Positions 48,222 through 60,520 are shown, counted from the first letter of the stretch. The stretch is DNA of 64,000 nucleotides from Asterella californica (GCA_036924285.1 JAYKYS010000001.1:667501-731500), one strand, 5' to 3'. Translations and numbers: made by a program. Notes: generated by a model not told the origin, from the sequence alone.

Positions 48222-48797
48222 ATGGCAACTTCGGTTCTTGTCAGCCGAATCCGCGCTCTTCCGCGTGCACTTGCCCAGACAAGTTACCGAATCTACTGCA
48301 ACGTCTCCTATCCGCCATAACCTCTCTGCTCTTCTACTTCGCTCGCCTCTCGCTCTGTGTCAACTGTGTCTATCCTTCTCGCTGTCTGCTCTAATGCTCT
48401 CCTTCTCTACCCGCTCCACTTCGTCGGTAAAAGTTGGAGCTCCTGCGTCCCACTCATCGCACAGCGCGCTTATTAGTTGTCCCACGTTCCATCCTGGACG
48501 TCAGATCTATTATCGGAGGGCTGCTGTGAGGCCTATCAGCGGAATCTTGTTATTGATACTCCTCGTACCCAATCAAGCCTTGCAGCTTCTCGTCAGGCAC
48601 TGAGACCATTTAGGCCTCGACATGGTTCTCGCAGGTTTGAACGCTACCCGTCCGATGAACGGATCGCAGGGTCAACTAACCTTGATGTCGTTTGTAAATT
48701 GTATGGGCTCTCATCTGAACTACCAGTAGATCCCGTTTCTAGATTAGCCAAAAGGGATTTGGTAAAACTGAGTGTCACTTCCGACCGTGGATTCTGA
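48222..48797 (+). CDS. Possible organelle-targeted protein, unidentified
   Basis: ATG at 48222 opens MATSVLVSRIRALPRALAQT, an Arg/Ala/Ser helix typical of a mitochondrial presequence, which stops 12 residues later unless spliced. A second segment begins after a GGACGTCAG acceptor near 48506. It reads SEGCCEAYQRNLVIDTPRTQ, later STNLDVVCKLYGLSSELPVD, and stops at 48797. The exact junction between the two could not be set, because several donors fit. No family is recognised. A competing frame from 48133 is rich in Ser and Leu and looks less likely. Confidence 0.3.
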
Positions 48798-51700
48798 AAT
48801 TTGATGGTGGAGGTTATCTTTTAGTTAGACGGGGCCATGCCTTTAAATGGCGGTGCTCGGACCTAAATCAATGTGCTCGAAACTCCCCCTTCCTCCTGCT
48901 CAATAGGCGATAAGCAGTCACCAGTTCACACCTGCTTCATTTGAAAGGAAAGGAGTTGGGCAGATCCGCCCCACTCCTCTGTCCCAGAAGTACGTACTAT
49001 TTTACGCCTACATAGATGCTTGCGCAGCATTTTCTTGCTACCTAGTGTCTTTTGCAACACTAGTAGGTCCCTTGAACTCCCCTTTTTCTTTTCTACCTTC
49101 AAGTGCCTGCTTTTGAGCCGAAATAGAAAGCGGAGAATCTTCTTGTAATTACGTCCTACTTGAACTTACTAAGTACGGTGAACTACAGTTTACTGGCATG
49201 CGATTACGGTGCATGGTCAACTATAATGAACACAGTAGTACGCTGTTTTGAAGCATTTTCGCTCAAGGAATGCTCAGCAGATATCGCAGCAGATGTAAAC
49301 TAAAGAGTAACAAAAGCATCTTCCAAAAGATAACATTACTTTTTTATGTCCGAAATCCAGAAGTATTGCTTATACGATTTAATATTTGGTGCACTTTAGA
49401 GTGCCTCTTCCATCTCTGGGAGACGCGGCCGTCCTTGCGTTGACATGTTATCTTCTGCTGGCATGTTAGAAAGAAAGGCTGAACGTGGAGCAGCTGTTTT
49501 CCTAGGTGTTCCGATACAGCACTAGAGGCGCACTTTACTTTCTATTCTATTTGCACCACAGCAGACAGCAGTGCATTCATCTTTATCTCCAGTCCTTCAT
49601 TTGCACTATAAAATTGTTCATCAGTCGGTGTGGTCCACCAACGGCCGCATCTTTCTAACGGAGTAAGTGCCAATAAGACAAAGAGAGGATACAACACCCG
49701 TTTTCTAAACGGACCGCAAATGTTTGTCTTCTGGGTGACAATTTCACGTAGTTGAGAGAGAACTCAAACAGGTTACCAGATCGGATATCACTGGACGTCA
49801 AGAGCACCAAGCTACTAGAGTACCTAGTACAGTATCAGCGACTCAAATTATCTCAAGAAGAAGAAAGCGGACGGGCGAACCCTTATGTGGCGGTACAGAC
49901 CAATATACGTTTGCGGCTACACAATGCCAGCAAGTATGACATCTACAGTCACAGAACTACGACCTCTACAATCTACCAAACATCCGGCGGGGATCCGAAT
50001 CCGGAAAGCTTGTGCACATGCAGCAAAGCGCTCTTCCTGTACGCCACGCCCCCGATAAGCTCAGGAGTCAGGTTGCGCTTCAGTCTGACGCCGTAGACGA
50101 AGTGTATCCGGTGGATAACAAAATCCCGGCTGTGCGGGACAGGATCTCATCATTCTCGTTGCACCTCACGTCCTTGGTCAGTCCTACAACAGAACCAAGT
50201 CAGCTGGGTCCGTTGGTACCGTCTCGCAGTACTCGACTGCCGGCAAAACATGTCGGTACCTGATACATAGGTGGGACAATGGACCAGCCGCAAACACGCG
50301 TACCTCCGAGATGAACATTTGACGTGAGCAGGCCCTGGAAACCGGCCATTTGACATTTGAGTGCCGTCCTACACGCGCACAGCACAAGTGAAGTGAACGA
50401 CCTCAACCGTTTAGTGGAGTTGGCGTCTGCCAGAAACATGGTTTCCGCGGGGCGGTGAAGAGAATGAATAGACGTGAAGTCACTGAAGCAGGGACGTAAA
50501 GCCCGTGAAGGAACCACCTCCTGGTCCGTTAGAAGCGCTGAAGGAGCGTGTTATTGCTCCACATCTCACACATGCCAGTCACAGTGATTGTCTGGCCTTT
50601 TGAGAAGCCTCGTACGTTTTCTCCTTTCCTTTTTATCGTTATTTTTCTCTCGGGGCTTTAGGCAAGTCATTCTTTACAGCTTGGGAACCTGGTCAAAGGG
50701 ATGTCCGTCAGAAGAGTCCGGCCACTCGATGCAATGATAGCTAAACGTTTATCTAGAGCTTGACTTTCCAGGAATTCATATACCACTGTAAAGATGGATA
50801 GATTTCCATCGCCATTTCGCTACCTCGTCTTGCAAGACCTGAAATCTGCACAAGATCTCTTCCGTGAGATTGGATTGCCAATGTGATCATCTTCACTCCC
50901 CTCATGTGTGCGTGTATGTCGTATCAATGCCTGTCACGACCTCCTCCATGGATCATTGTTACTCATGACTCTAAGACTGAACCATTGGAATTGTTATTCT
51001 CCCAACGACGTGCAATCTCGAGTGTAAAGTGTGGTGATGTTGATGTGATGACAAGAGCCCTAGCTTTGCACTCACCAAGAAAGGCTTGAAGCAGGAGCAT
51101 GATCATTGCGATAATCGATTCTTTCTTGATAGTAAGAGTTTTGCCAAATAGTCAATGTTTGGGAAATGAATAAGAGCTTATTTGTTTATCCACTTCTAGT
51201 ATTAGTGCAGCCTGTACACTTGCTTAGAGCTCGCAAGAAGAGAATTGTCAGTTTATCCATTCAGTAGTTTGCTGAAGGGAAGAGAGAGACTCCTACAATG
51301 CTGCCGTCCGCGGTGTGGAACTTTCGCAGAGTACGGTAGACTTGTGCTCCAACTTTCATACTAGATGTACGACAAGCACAAGTCAAGCTTTGTAATGGCC
51401 AAGAAAGGTTTGATGGGGCAGGACCATGATCTTTGACCTTTGTGCAAAACTGTAATCTTTCTTGATATAGTTCAAGTTCTGCAGCATATTTCATCTGTGG
51501 GAAATATTTCAGAAGAAGAGCTTTCAAGTTTTGAACTGCTGTTGTAAACTATACAAGAGTAAACTGACAAAGTATACCACACGAAGCTAAGCGCAGAAGT
51601 GACATTACATTGACGACTAGAATGGCACCACTATGAAACTTTTGAGGAGTATTTATGTTGCTTCGACGTGCCTACAGATAATGACAATTGGGTAATCTTT

Positions 51701-53310
51701 AAACCGATGTCAGACTTTCTTTTCTCTTCTTAACTGGTTTCATTTCAGCTGCAGTACTCTGATTCTTCAGTGCTGTTCCGAACTCATAGCAAGTGCCTAC
51801 TGAAGATTCTTTCACTCGCAAACAACTTCTCTGTATTAGACTGTATGTTAAGTTATGCTTGAAGTTTATGTACTGTCTAATAAAGTGTGCAACTGAATAT
51901 CATCGTTTTATTTTTCCTACCTGCTAGACAATAGTTAAAAGGTTTTCGGGTAAAACGTATGTGTCCTCCTTGACATATCAGTTACACTTTTTATTTTTGA
52001 TGATTCTAGTGTATACAGAATACCTTTTTTTACTTTAACAAGATTTTTAAAACTTTAGTAATTTGAATTTAAATAGGCCTATTTTATCCTCACGTAGGTA
52101 GAACAAAATTGATTAGTAAAACCCCAAATATTTTGTCTTTAGTTCAAAAGAAGGAGTATTTTTTACATTTTTTTTTTACAGAAGAACAGAGATTCATCAA
52201 AAGCTACTCATGTGCTTTACATTTTGTAATTTATTTCAAGCCAATCTAGTAGTTTGGTAACGTTGTGACTGAGATCTATGGAGTTAAAAGTTGCATAGTA
52301 TCTTGGAGAAAAGAAAAATCTTCTCGGTTACCTAACGTACAAAGGAGAAAAAAGAACCGTATTTATAATCAAAGATGATTAATTAGTTACTCATCATTAT
52401 CGAATAAATTGAAAATATATTTGATTTATATAGTAATGTTTTATGTTTTTTAAATAGATATTATATCATGACTGAAGAACAATTTTGTTTTTAAATAGGT
52501 ATTTACATATTCATAAAATTTACCCAAAAACATATACTTATAACTTCTTAGGTACTAAAAAAAGATATTATGTAAAGCTTAGAAAACACACGTGGTTCAT
52601 GAACATTACAAAGAGTGAAACCACAGAGAGTGTTCGTTACATTCTTCCCTTGTTAAAGATGATACAAGGTTTCATCTCTGTTTGGGGACACCAGTCATGT
52701 TATGGTCGACTAATCCTTGATGATTCTTACGGATATTTTCCAAGATTAACATGATTAGTAATCTATTCGTGATTAACCGACTAAGAAGTTGTTGAAATTC
52801 TCTACATAGCATTATGTCAAGCGTATCAGGAAACATGCAAACAAATCTTTAGCTTGCTTTGTTTGTCAGACTCAAACCTGTAGATTTCAAGCTTGTCGGA
52901 ACTTTAGTCGCCGTGTTCCGTTGATAGCTTATGTAAAGACTATATCTGTTATGGGGATGGTTACCTGCAATGTCCGTATAAACAAAAGTTGAAGCCTACG
53001 GGGGTGGAGTCTATACTAGAGCTTCAAGCAAGCCCATCTTTTTGGGATATAGGTGGTGCTAGTTTCGATCTTTGTCGTCGGCATGATTCCTCACTGACGA
53101 GTGTTCTGAAAGTCTTTTGCCCGAATCCAACATCATAGTTCCTCAATTTTCTACCATTATATCGAAAGGAACAGTTTGTCCTAAGCTGGATCGTTGGACA
53201 TGCAATGGCTTCACAACCTCTTCTGTTGCGTGCCTTTTGCGCTATTAATTAAAGGACCCTGTATTGACTGGGCAAGTGTTGAATTTCATTAACTCAACTT
53301 CATGCAACAA
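48798..53310. other. No assigned gene; all frames ambiguous
   Basis: At 49752-50517 nearly all six frames are open, because the stretch is simply poor in stop trinucleotides. No choice can be defended. At 50883-51527 short frames on both strands surround an imperfect duplicated word (CCTTTCTTGG with GATCATG-TCCTGC, near 51080 and 51410). From 51.6 to 53.2 kb the sequence is AT-rich with nothing recognisable. Confidence 0.4.
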
Positions 53311-53317
53311 AGATATG

Positions 53318-53809
53318 TCAGTCTCTAGACTCTCTACTGTTCTGCCCAAAGTTTACATATGACCACATAAACAAGTTGAGCCCGCCACCTACGAGTTCTG
53401 TGTCAACTGAGAAGATTCCTTCCTTCAGCTGAGGGCCGTAGGGCATACTAATTGCTAGAGAGTGCGGAGAACAAAATGATTTTTTTGTGCTGCGCCCAGC
53501 CTTCTCGTCTTTCGACTTGAACCCCCCGGATCCGTACTGGCGAATCGGAGTTCCGGCACTACACCCACCGCGAAGCGCTTTATAGACTTCCAAGCCGGAG
53601 GGTTTAAGAGATGAAACTGCCAAGCGGGTCGAAGTCCGCAATGTCTGCAGGCCAAAAGTGCCCATTCTTGTCTTACCGTAATTTATCAACAGCAGTGTCC
53701 CTCGGAACCAGGGCAAGGACATGGTTAAACACTGGATCCTCCCAGTTGTCTTTAGCAACTTATCCCACGGATTCAGACCCGGAAAAAGCGCCCACTCGGC
53801 ATTACACAA
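53318..53809 (-). CDS. Unidentified 163-codon frame in a GC-richer block
   Basis: A Met-to-stop frame on the minus strand, MCNAEWALFPGLNPWDKLLK..., later SLKPSGLEVYKALRGGCSAG and PIRQYGSGGFKSKDEK. A second minus-strand frame (53655-53455) overlaps it. The block is clearly richer in G and C than its AT-rich flanks and could be inserted organelle DNA or an old retroelement. I recognise no gene in it. Confidence 0.3.
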   Translation of the reverse strand: MCNAEWALFPGLNPWDKLLKTTGRIQCLTMSLPWFRGTLLLINYGKTRMGTFGLQTLRTSTRLAVSSLKPSGLEVYKALRGGCSAGTPIRQYGSGGFKSKDEKAGRSTKKSFCSPHSLAISMPYGPQLKEGIFSVDTELVGGGLNLFMWSYVNFGQNSRESRD

Positions 53810-54737
53810 AAGGTTAAAAGGTTATTCTTTAATCTAAAAGAAAGCTCCTTCCGTTTAGCATGCCGTTCTCCAGTTATGCAAACTCCAGGTGCAAACTGTG
53901 TTAAAACTCCTACACTGTCCATTGCATTTAGTGTCACTCACATTAATTCAATGATCGATCAGATATTTTTTCTAAAAAATATGACTAAAATTAATTAAAT
54001 ATTATACTAATCGTGGTATGGAAGAAACTAAACATTATTCCTTAGTGTTAAAATACATTTTCTCTTTTCTTATATCGTTATTTGAAAGATCATTGGCTTC
54101 GGAAATCTCTCTAACATTTCTTTCTCTCCTTATTCTTTCATATTCTGAACTGAAGAGTCGCTTCTAACCTTCTTCCAAACATCCATAAAATGGAAAAACG
54201 GCCTATTATCATATTTGACACAAAAGTATGAAAAGACAATGTAAGAATCGTAACTAATGTAGATGTCTCACTATGTGGAATATTGAATTTAAGAGACGTA
54301 GATGTTTGATTCTAGAGTTTTTGAAGTGTATAATATTTCTATTTTAATTTTAAAATAATATAATATGTTTAGTTCTAGTTTTAGAAAAGATAACGTATAG
54401 AAACATTTAACAGAACGTTAACATGATGACTAATATACTGAAATAGCATAGTGAAAAATCATGTAAATCTTCTGATAAAAGTTTATCTCTCTCAAATTAG
54501 TATAAATATCTTGCAAAATCAATCCTCAATTCAAATAGTGTTACTAATAGTATTTATTACGTCACACTGATTTCGTGGTCACACTAAAAGCAGTACACGG
54601 TGTATTCTGCTCTAGAACTACGCAGTTACATAATTCCGTTCGTTATCATATGTTGCAGTTCGAGGTGAAGGAAACTTTCAGTCTTCTATGCATGCACATA
54701 CTCGTAAAAGTGGACCGCACCACCTGTTGAGAAAAGG

Positions 54738-54777
54738 CTGTCTCGGAGTTTTCAGAGATCAAAAAACTCCGAGACAG
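54738..54777. repeat. 15-bp perfect hairpin
   Basis: CTGTCTCGGAGTTTT (54738-54752) pairs with AAAACTCCGAGACAG (54763-54777) around a 10-nt loop, with T-rich sequence following. Bacterial-terminator shape is coincidental in a plant genome; a small foldback element is more likely. Confidence 0.75.
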
Positions 54778-55049
54778 TTTTTGGTTAATTCGTGCAACAT
54801 AAGTCTAGCACCGCATTACATCGTTTTCCGATCGGTCGGACTGTGATCACTTAATGCATCCTTCGTTGTGCAGAAGCCAGATGGCATTTATTTTTTTCAG
54901 TTCGCAGGAAGTGCGAAGCCTAAAACTTGGCATTTTTTGCCACAATTGGCATTTCTGATAGTTAGTTTCATGTTTTTTTTTTCATATATTCAGAGTTTCG
55001 TGTTTTGGCTGGTTCTTTCACTAGTACTTGCATTATGAAGAGGGTTCTT

Positions 55050-55125
55050 GTGTTCAAAGCCAACTGGGGAATTGAACCCCAGCTAAAGCTCTAGCTTGGA
55101 TGTCTGTAAGACTCCAATTAGAACT
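55050..55125 (-). other. tRNA-like T-arm remnant
   Basis: On the minus strand, TGGGG-TTCAATT-CCCCA forms a perfect 5-bp T stem with a 7-nt TTCAATT loop, and its GGTTCAATTCC matches a pol III B box. No matching acceptor stem is present, so it is a tRNA pseudogene or SINE head rather than a tRNA gene. Confidence 0.4.
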
Positions 55126-55418
55126 AAAGAATAATTTCAACATATACAAAAGTCTGCTCATGTAGTCAATTCAGAAAAGCTAGATATTCTGCTAGAGCGA
55201 AACGAACATCCTCACAATTGTCCCCTGGTCTTAGGAGTTAACCACGGCTACAGTTGTGGGTGGATAATTACCCATGGAATCTAATGAACAATCCTTTAAC
55301 ACTTCTCATTTATTGACAAAAATGTTATGCAAGATGCAAGTTGCATGAATCAATTGCGCTGCCCACTGAACTGATGATGATATCCCAGTACTCAGTACAG
55401 GAAAACGCACCTTCAAAA

Positions 55419-56240
55419 TTATGAGGTCAAAGCTCGCTCTACACACAACCTACCTCGAATACGTCTCTCCGTGAACAACTCATCCAGAGGTCTAATATGA
55501 GACCTGAGACTATAAGGCAATACTAACCAAGGGTACATGGTGTAGCCAGAGTCTCCTAGAATGTAAGGCTTCAAGTGGAATCTTGCATTGATGATCATAG
55601 TTGGTGATGCTAAAACGCGTCCATCAACAGCTGCGTGAAAGAAGTTGGAGTGCTGAAGTACTCGCTGATTATTTGTGTTGCTCGACATACCTATGGAGAC
55701 GTCCAAGAACACTTCATCTGAATCTACAATAACTTGATGTTCTAAGGAGTGATAGAATTTTATGGTTGTTGTAATCAACCATAGTGTTCTGATCGATAGG
55801 AGTCTTTATCTTGATATGGGTGTCATGTATAGCACCTTGAAAATTGGGCAAGCCATACTTACGTTGAAATTCATTAGATATTGTCACCATAGAGTCTTCT
55901 GTCGGTCACTTTAAGAACCTAGGATCTAGCTTAGAAACTATGACTAGTACAACTTCATCCATTAGCTCTTGGACTGTACTTTCATCGATCTCAAATCTAT
56001 CACTGATATGAAAATAGCTCATATCAATAGTCACACAAAAAAGTACATCACCCACCTTAACTTTGACAGGAACAATCTTTCCGAATCGAGTGAGCTAGCT
56101 AGTTTGGTGCAAAACCAACAAAACATGTCTTTTGACATCCTTATGCATTTTAGCCATCGAGAGGTTTCAAACGACTGTCACAAGTAATAATAGAACATAT
56201 AAGTGAGAATTCCTTTACCCACCAGTCGTCTCCACAGTGA
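55419..56240 (-). pseudogene. PIF/Harbinger transposase, broken
   Basis: Minus-strand pieces read in order: FHISDRFEIDESTVQELMDE, then EFQRKYGLPNFQGAIHDTHI, then HQVIVDSDEVFLDVSIGM and ILGDSGYTMYPWLVLPYSL. This is the DDE transposase layout of PIF/Harbinger (YGLPNCQGAIDGTHI, FLDV-VGMPGS-ND, LGDSGYPL-PWL). A stop lies near 55914, a frameshift lies near 55757 and the C-terminus is scrambled. In the first catalytic block the expected Asp-Gly is His-Asp. The enzyme cannot be active. Confidence 0.85.
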
Positions 56241-56759
56241 CTGCCATCAGAAAGAAGCGAGTTTGCCATGTGCACAGCAGTGGTGATCTATGAATTAAAT
56301 GTCCAGTTGTAGCATCACGTTCATACTCCACAGCATATACATCAGATAAAGTAGACCAAGGTCCGAAAGAAGTATTCAATCGATAAGATCATCCCCGTCA
56401 TCATACATAGCAGCTGGAAGTCTCTGTCTACACAAGGAGAAGCATGTATGGAGTGAATTCCTTATGCTCAAGAAGTACATAGTGCAGACATAAATTGAAT
56501 ATAAGAATTCAAAAATATATAGTGTAAGTGTGACTGTTTGTCTAAAAAAAGAACTTAACTAGTTTATATTATGAAATAGCTGTTGGTATAGAACACATAT
56601 CAAGTCCCTTATTGGATTAGTAACACCCAAGTCTCCTATCGAACCATTTGTAGGTACACTAATTTAGTGTTAGACATCATGCGAATTCAAGAAACACATT
56701 ACAATACATTCATGAAAGTTGTACATTACAAATATAAGTTCGAGTGGAAAGAGACACAA

Positions 56760-57650
56760 CATTTAATTGCCCTCTGCAGTTGAAGTGCTAGACCTCGTTG
56801 CCATCATAACGAATGTTGTGTCCATTGTCCTAAACATCTCTATCATTTCTTTGTGTTGGTCCTGTTGCACATCAACACAAAGGAGTTCTGACTCCTGTGA
56901 CCACCTGGCTCGACGCTCTTCCCTCCCGTCTACAAGTTCTACCCGAGAATCATGTCGCTACTCGACTTCACATATGGAAGTCATAAAGTGATCCATAGTC
57001 TCAACAATGATAGAAGAGCTTCGGCTCATGTCTTTTTGCGCTTCACATATGAATTAGAGCAATTCGTGAAATTGTTCGCATTATCTATTGCATGCTCTTC
57101 ATCAGGTTGGTTTGGATGACCTGCAATATCGTTCGGCTGGTTTGTAAAGGCATGTTCGTCCATTGGAGGAGATGACATCGACTAGGCCATACAAGGAGGA
57201 TTTACAAATGATTGATTGTCGTAGAAGCTCTCTAGAATCTCATTGAAACTTTCATTGAATTTCAATGGCAGATTGTGCATCTTCCACTCAGCTTGAGACA
57301 TGGATGCATACGGCTCTACCTCGAAACAATTAGCAGTCATTCATCTTTTTATATGAACGAAGCACAGACTCCTACTTGTTCCTAAATTGATTGGATCTAT
57401 GACCACAGCCTTCTCCGCCATAACAGCTGAAATCTTTCACCATTTGGCTTCGGATGACACTTTGTGCTCGCGTCCTACCATAGATTCGCACTCTTCAACT
57501 TTCCCTTTCTTACATTCTAGAAGAGCAGTGACTTGCCACGATTCTCACTACTTTCTAACCACTCTCGGTTGATTACTTGCTTGTGTAGATTGATCACTTG
57601 ATGTGCTCGCTCCCATGACAAGATTGCCATGGACTCTTCTTGGAGATGCA
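56760..57650 (-). pseudogene. PIF/Harbinger ORF1 (Myb/SANT-like), broken
   Basis: Upstream of the transposase on the same strand, broken frames read WQVTALLECKKGKVEECESM, then SSEAKW-KIS. Next comes QAEWKMHNLPLKFNESFNEI and, further on, DVQQDQHKEMIEMFRTMDTT. This is the usual order of the Myb/SANT-like DNA-binding partner encoded by PIF/Harbinger elements, with its C-terminal E-IEMF-M segment. Several stops interrupt it. Confidence 0.7.
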
Positions 57651-59160
57651 GCAGTAAGCGGTCGCTACAACGATGGATGAATGACTATAGTGTCGAATGG
57701 ATTGTCATGCGACACCGAGACAAACCCGACAGGAGTCTGTGGTTGGTCCGAAAGAACTGAATGCTGATTCAAATCTTGACTAGAGTCAAGATGTTTACAA
57801 GTTCGAGAAATGACTATCATCATCGGTGGTAGCTCTATCGATGTTGTGAAAAATTATAGAGCAAGACTCCATCGCAGTGGAAATCTTGAACCGTCTCCAC
57901 AGCCTTCCAACAAGTGCGAGACCTCCACAAACCAACAAGATCGAACTCACAAACAAAACTTGCATTGAGCAAAAGAAAGCAACGAGCAGTAGAACAGTCG
58001 AATACCGAAAGAAGAAAGAATGATGTTCATATCTTATGGCAATTCACCCAAACTTTGAGTTGACGAGAACCAAGTCTTTTCGCGTCATTCCACATCATCT
58101 TCTTTGTGCACCCCTCGCCAAGCTCGAAAGCACTTTTTGTCCTCGTTTGATGAAACGACTGAAAACATTTTTCCAAATACTACTAAAATAATTCTTGTGT
58201 GCAGAAACACGACAAACTCTAAAATAAAAGTTTGAAGCGGATACCCTTGTACTAGAGGGTGAAGTACGATCTTGCTGCAAGCAATAGCCGTTCACCGATC
58301 CTAAGTGACATGGACTTCCCCCGACCACTGACACTCTCAAACATGTGGTGCAGTCCACCTCTTAGACACAACCAACCAGAATACGTACATGATCACTTCC
58401 GGAGGAGAAATAAGCATTGTGGGACTGGAACTGATGTCGAAGCTAACATTATCACCAAAAAGGAAATAGCTATCTTTTGACCGGTTGTAGCAGTGCTAAG
58501 AGATCCCCGACATTCAAAGTAAACCTACCCAATAAATATCTCAATCTGGAGTTCATTTTTATATATCAAAATTGTCATCATCATACCACTACTTTAGACT
58601 TGCGACTAGAAAAACAAGAGCAAAAAATGTTGAACCTTTTGATGGAATGTTCACCTGAGCATCAGAGAAACCACCAGAAAATTGCACGTCCATTCTACAC
58701 AAGATCAGTATGAAATCTAATCTACTTACGTATGGATACTTTACGAATTTGTTCCAGTTTGTGGAGCAGACTCAAGTCTCAAGGCTCCACTCAGTGGAGT
58801 CAATCTCAAATTGCAATATGGACTGTGAGTTTTCAAGCCACGTGGGACACTTTTCCACACCTTTAGTTAATTTACGAAGCTGAGAACAGCGCAAGAAGTA
58901 ATCCCTGATTTCTATTGATAACCCGAAATCCCCACTCAATTAAAGACAACATCGCACCACCTGGTTACGCAAATATCTTTTGGATCCTATTTGCTTTTGC
59001 AGCTTCGTTTACTACCTTGGTGTTAACAAGGAAGTGCATATGATCTTTCATAGGTTCCTGACATTTTGAAAGACTAAAAGGAATGTGTTTTTAAACAATT
59101 AACTTGTTTCATTAAAGATCTCAACAAAATAATCCGTTTGAGTTACGAGTACTTAATGGA

Positions 59161-59187
59161 TATATGTATATATATATATATATATAT
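59161..59187. repeat. TA dinucleotide microsatellite
   Basis: An almost pure run of alternating T and A with one G interruption near its left end. Confidence 0.9.
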
Positions 59188-59924
59188 CATCTGTTTCTTA
59201 ATCTTTGACATCAAAAACTTAGTGCGATGTTTGTAACAGTAGTGTCGGTTTAGATTAACCATTAGAAATCAGAATCGGTAAGCAAAAGAGTTTAGTTTAG
59301 TGTAACAGGGTCCGCACCATGCCACCCGGTGAAGAAAGTGGTGCTGTAAGCTCATCAGACTACCGTAGTTAATCTAGAGGAACGCTAGCGCTGTGAACAA
59401 CCTAAAATACTCCAAGCAGCAGGCATGCATGTGATGTCACACTGTCAAGTTTTCTGATGGTTTGGGAGCCCATACTTGTCTATGGACCATGCAGCCAATA
59501 AAAGGGAAACTTTGACAAGTAACGGGGCTAATTCGGAGCATTAGAGAAAATGCGTGTTTAGTTTATATCAGGTCGGGACAAACTTATGTGTGTTGTCTTG
59601 CGTGTGAAATACAAAATTATTACAAGGTTGTTGTATTGAAACTATAGGGTCTGTTTTAGGAGGTAAATATATGCATGCAACATGAACTTCTAGAGAACTT
59701 TTGTCGGGTGTATTCTATTATCAGAAAATAGATAAGTATTATGTGAAAATTTAGCACCAAACTGAGAGAAAAAATTAATTTTCTTAAAAATATTAAATAA
59801 TAACCAATCTTAGAAATGTAAAAAGATCCAGATATAACCTCTAAGTGATGCGAACAGAAGCGTTTCTGCAAGTACATATCCGAGGGGATGCTCAAAAACC
59901 ATCACATTTAATAACAAAATTAAA

Positions 59925-60005
59925 TTTATTACCGAACCATTCCGTTGAGAAAGGTAAGGTAATAAATTAAACTTTGCAAAAACCTCCTCTAAGAATATGC
60001 AAAGA
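59925..60005. repeat. Paired-hairpin family, copy E
   Basis: The first hairpin is TTTATTACCGAACCATTCC / GAAAGGTAAGGTAATAAA. It is followed by CTTTGCA ... TGCAAAG enclosing CCTCCTCT, the counterpart of the second hairpin in copies A and D. A third stem, CTCTCTTTAAAGAG, follows near 60028. Confidence 0.55.
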
Positions 60006-60449
60006 AGTTAGACTAGAGGGTAATAACTCTCTTTAAAGAGAATAATATATTACAAAATTTTGATAAATTTCTCTCATACAATGTTCCTTTACTCCACTCC
60101 CACTTATGCATCTATTTATTTGCTTAATGTTAGAATGTAGAGTTTCAACCGATGCCAATAGCTCTACGAAATAGAGATAAAAGAACTTCTCGGAGCATCT
60201 CTTACAGAATGACAAAAACCGACATTCGGAACTATCTCACTTTCTACAAGCCTGCATAATCACCTGGTCTCGGTTCAGGCTCTGTATTAGAGTGTGTTGA
60301 TTTATACAGAAGCAATCAAATTTCATCTTGTAGTACTTTAGTCACAATTGAATATTCACAACACCTCTTTAAATCTTTAGACATTACGAAACTCCTTTAA
60401 TTTTTATTTAGTATGGATCGTGTGATCTGAACAATGAATTCATGATGCT

Positions 60450-60520
60450 TTCTCTCTGGCTCGAACCCGAGACGTGCTGATCCTTACACGAGAACCATAC
60501 CTACTGCGGTATCTTCAGTA
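60450..60520 (-). other. tRNA-derived remnant (SINE head or pseudo-tRNA)
   Basis: On the minus strand an A-box-like CCGCAGTAGGTA (60509-60498) is followed 30 bases later by a perfect B box, GGGTTCGAGCC (60468-60458). Between them, GTTCTCGTGTAAGGATCA resembles an anticodon arm. The acceptor stem does not pair, so an intact tRNA is excluded. Confidence 0.45.

Larger units (their letters stand above)
53830..55415. other. AT-rich DNA, no gene seen
   Basis: No useful frame. Contains a strong hairpin at 54738-54777 and a tRNA-like arm near 55066-55082. Flanks the decayed PIF/Harbinger element on its transposase side. Confidence 0.4.

Noticed and set aside
49752..50517. Long frames on both strands
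   Set aside because: At least three plus frames and three minus frames are open together. One apparent join needs a 15-nt intron, which is too short.
54738..54790. Rho-independent terminator
   Set aside because: The shape fits, but the surrounding genes are spliced plant genes, where this terminator type does not apply.
55050..55125. Functional tRNA gene
   Set aside because: The T arm is perfect, but no matching acceptor stem or D arm can be drawn at normal distances.
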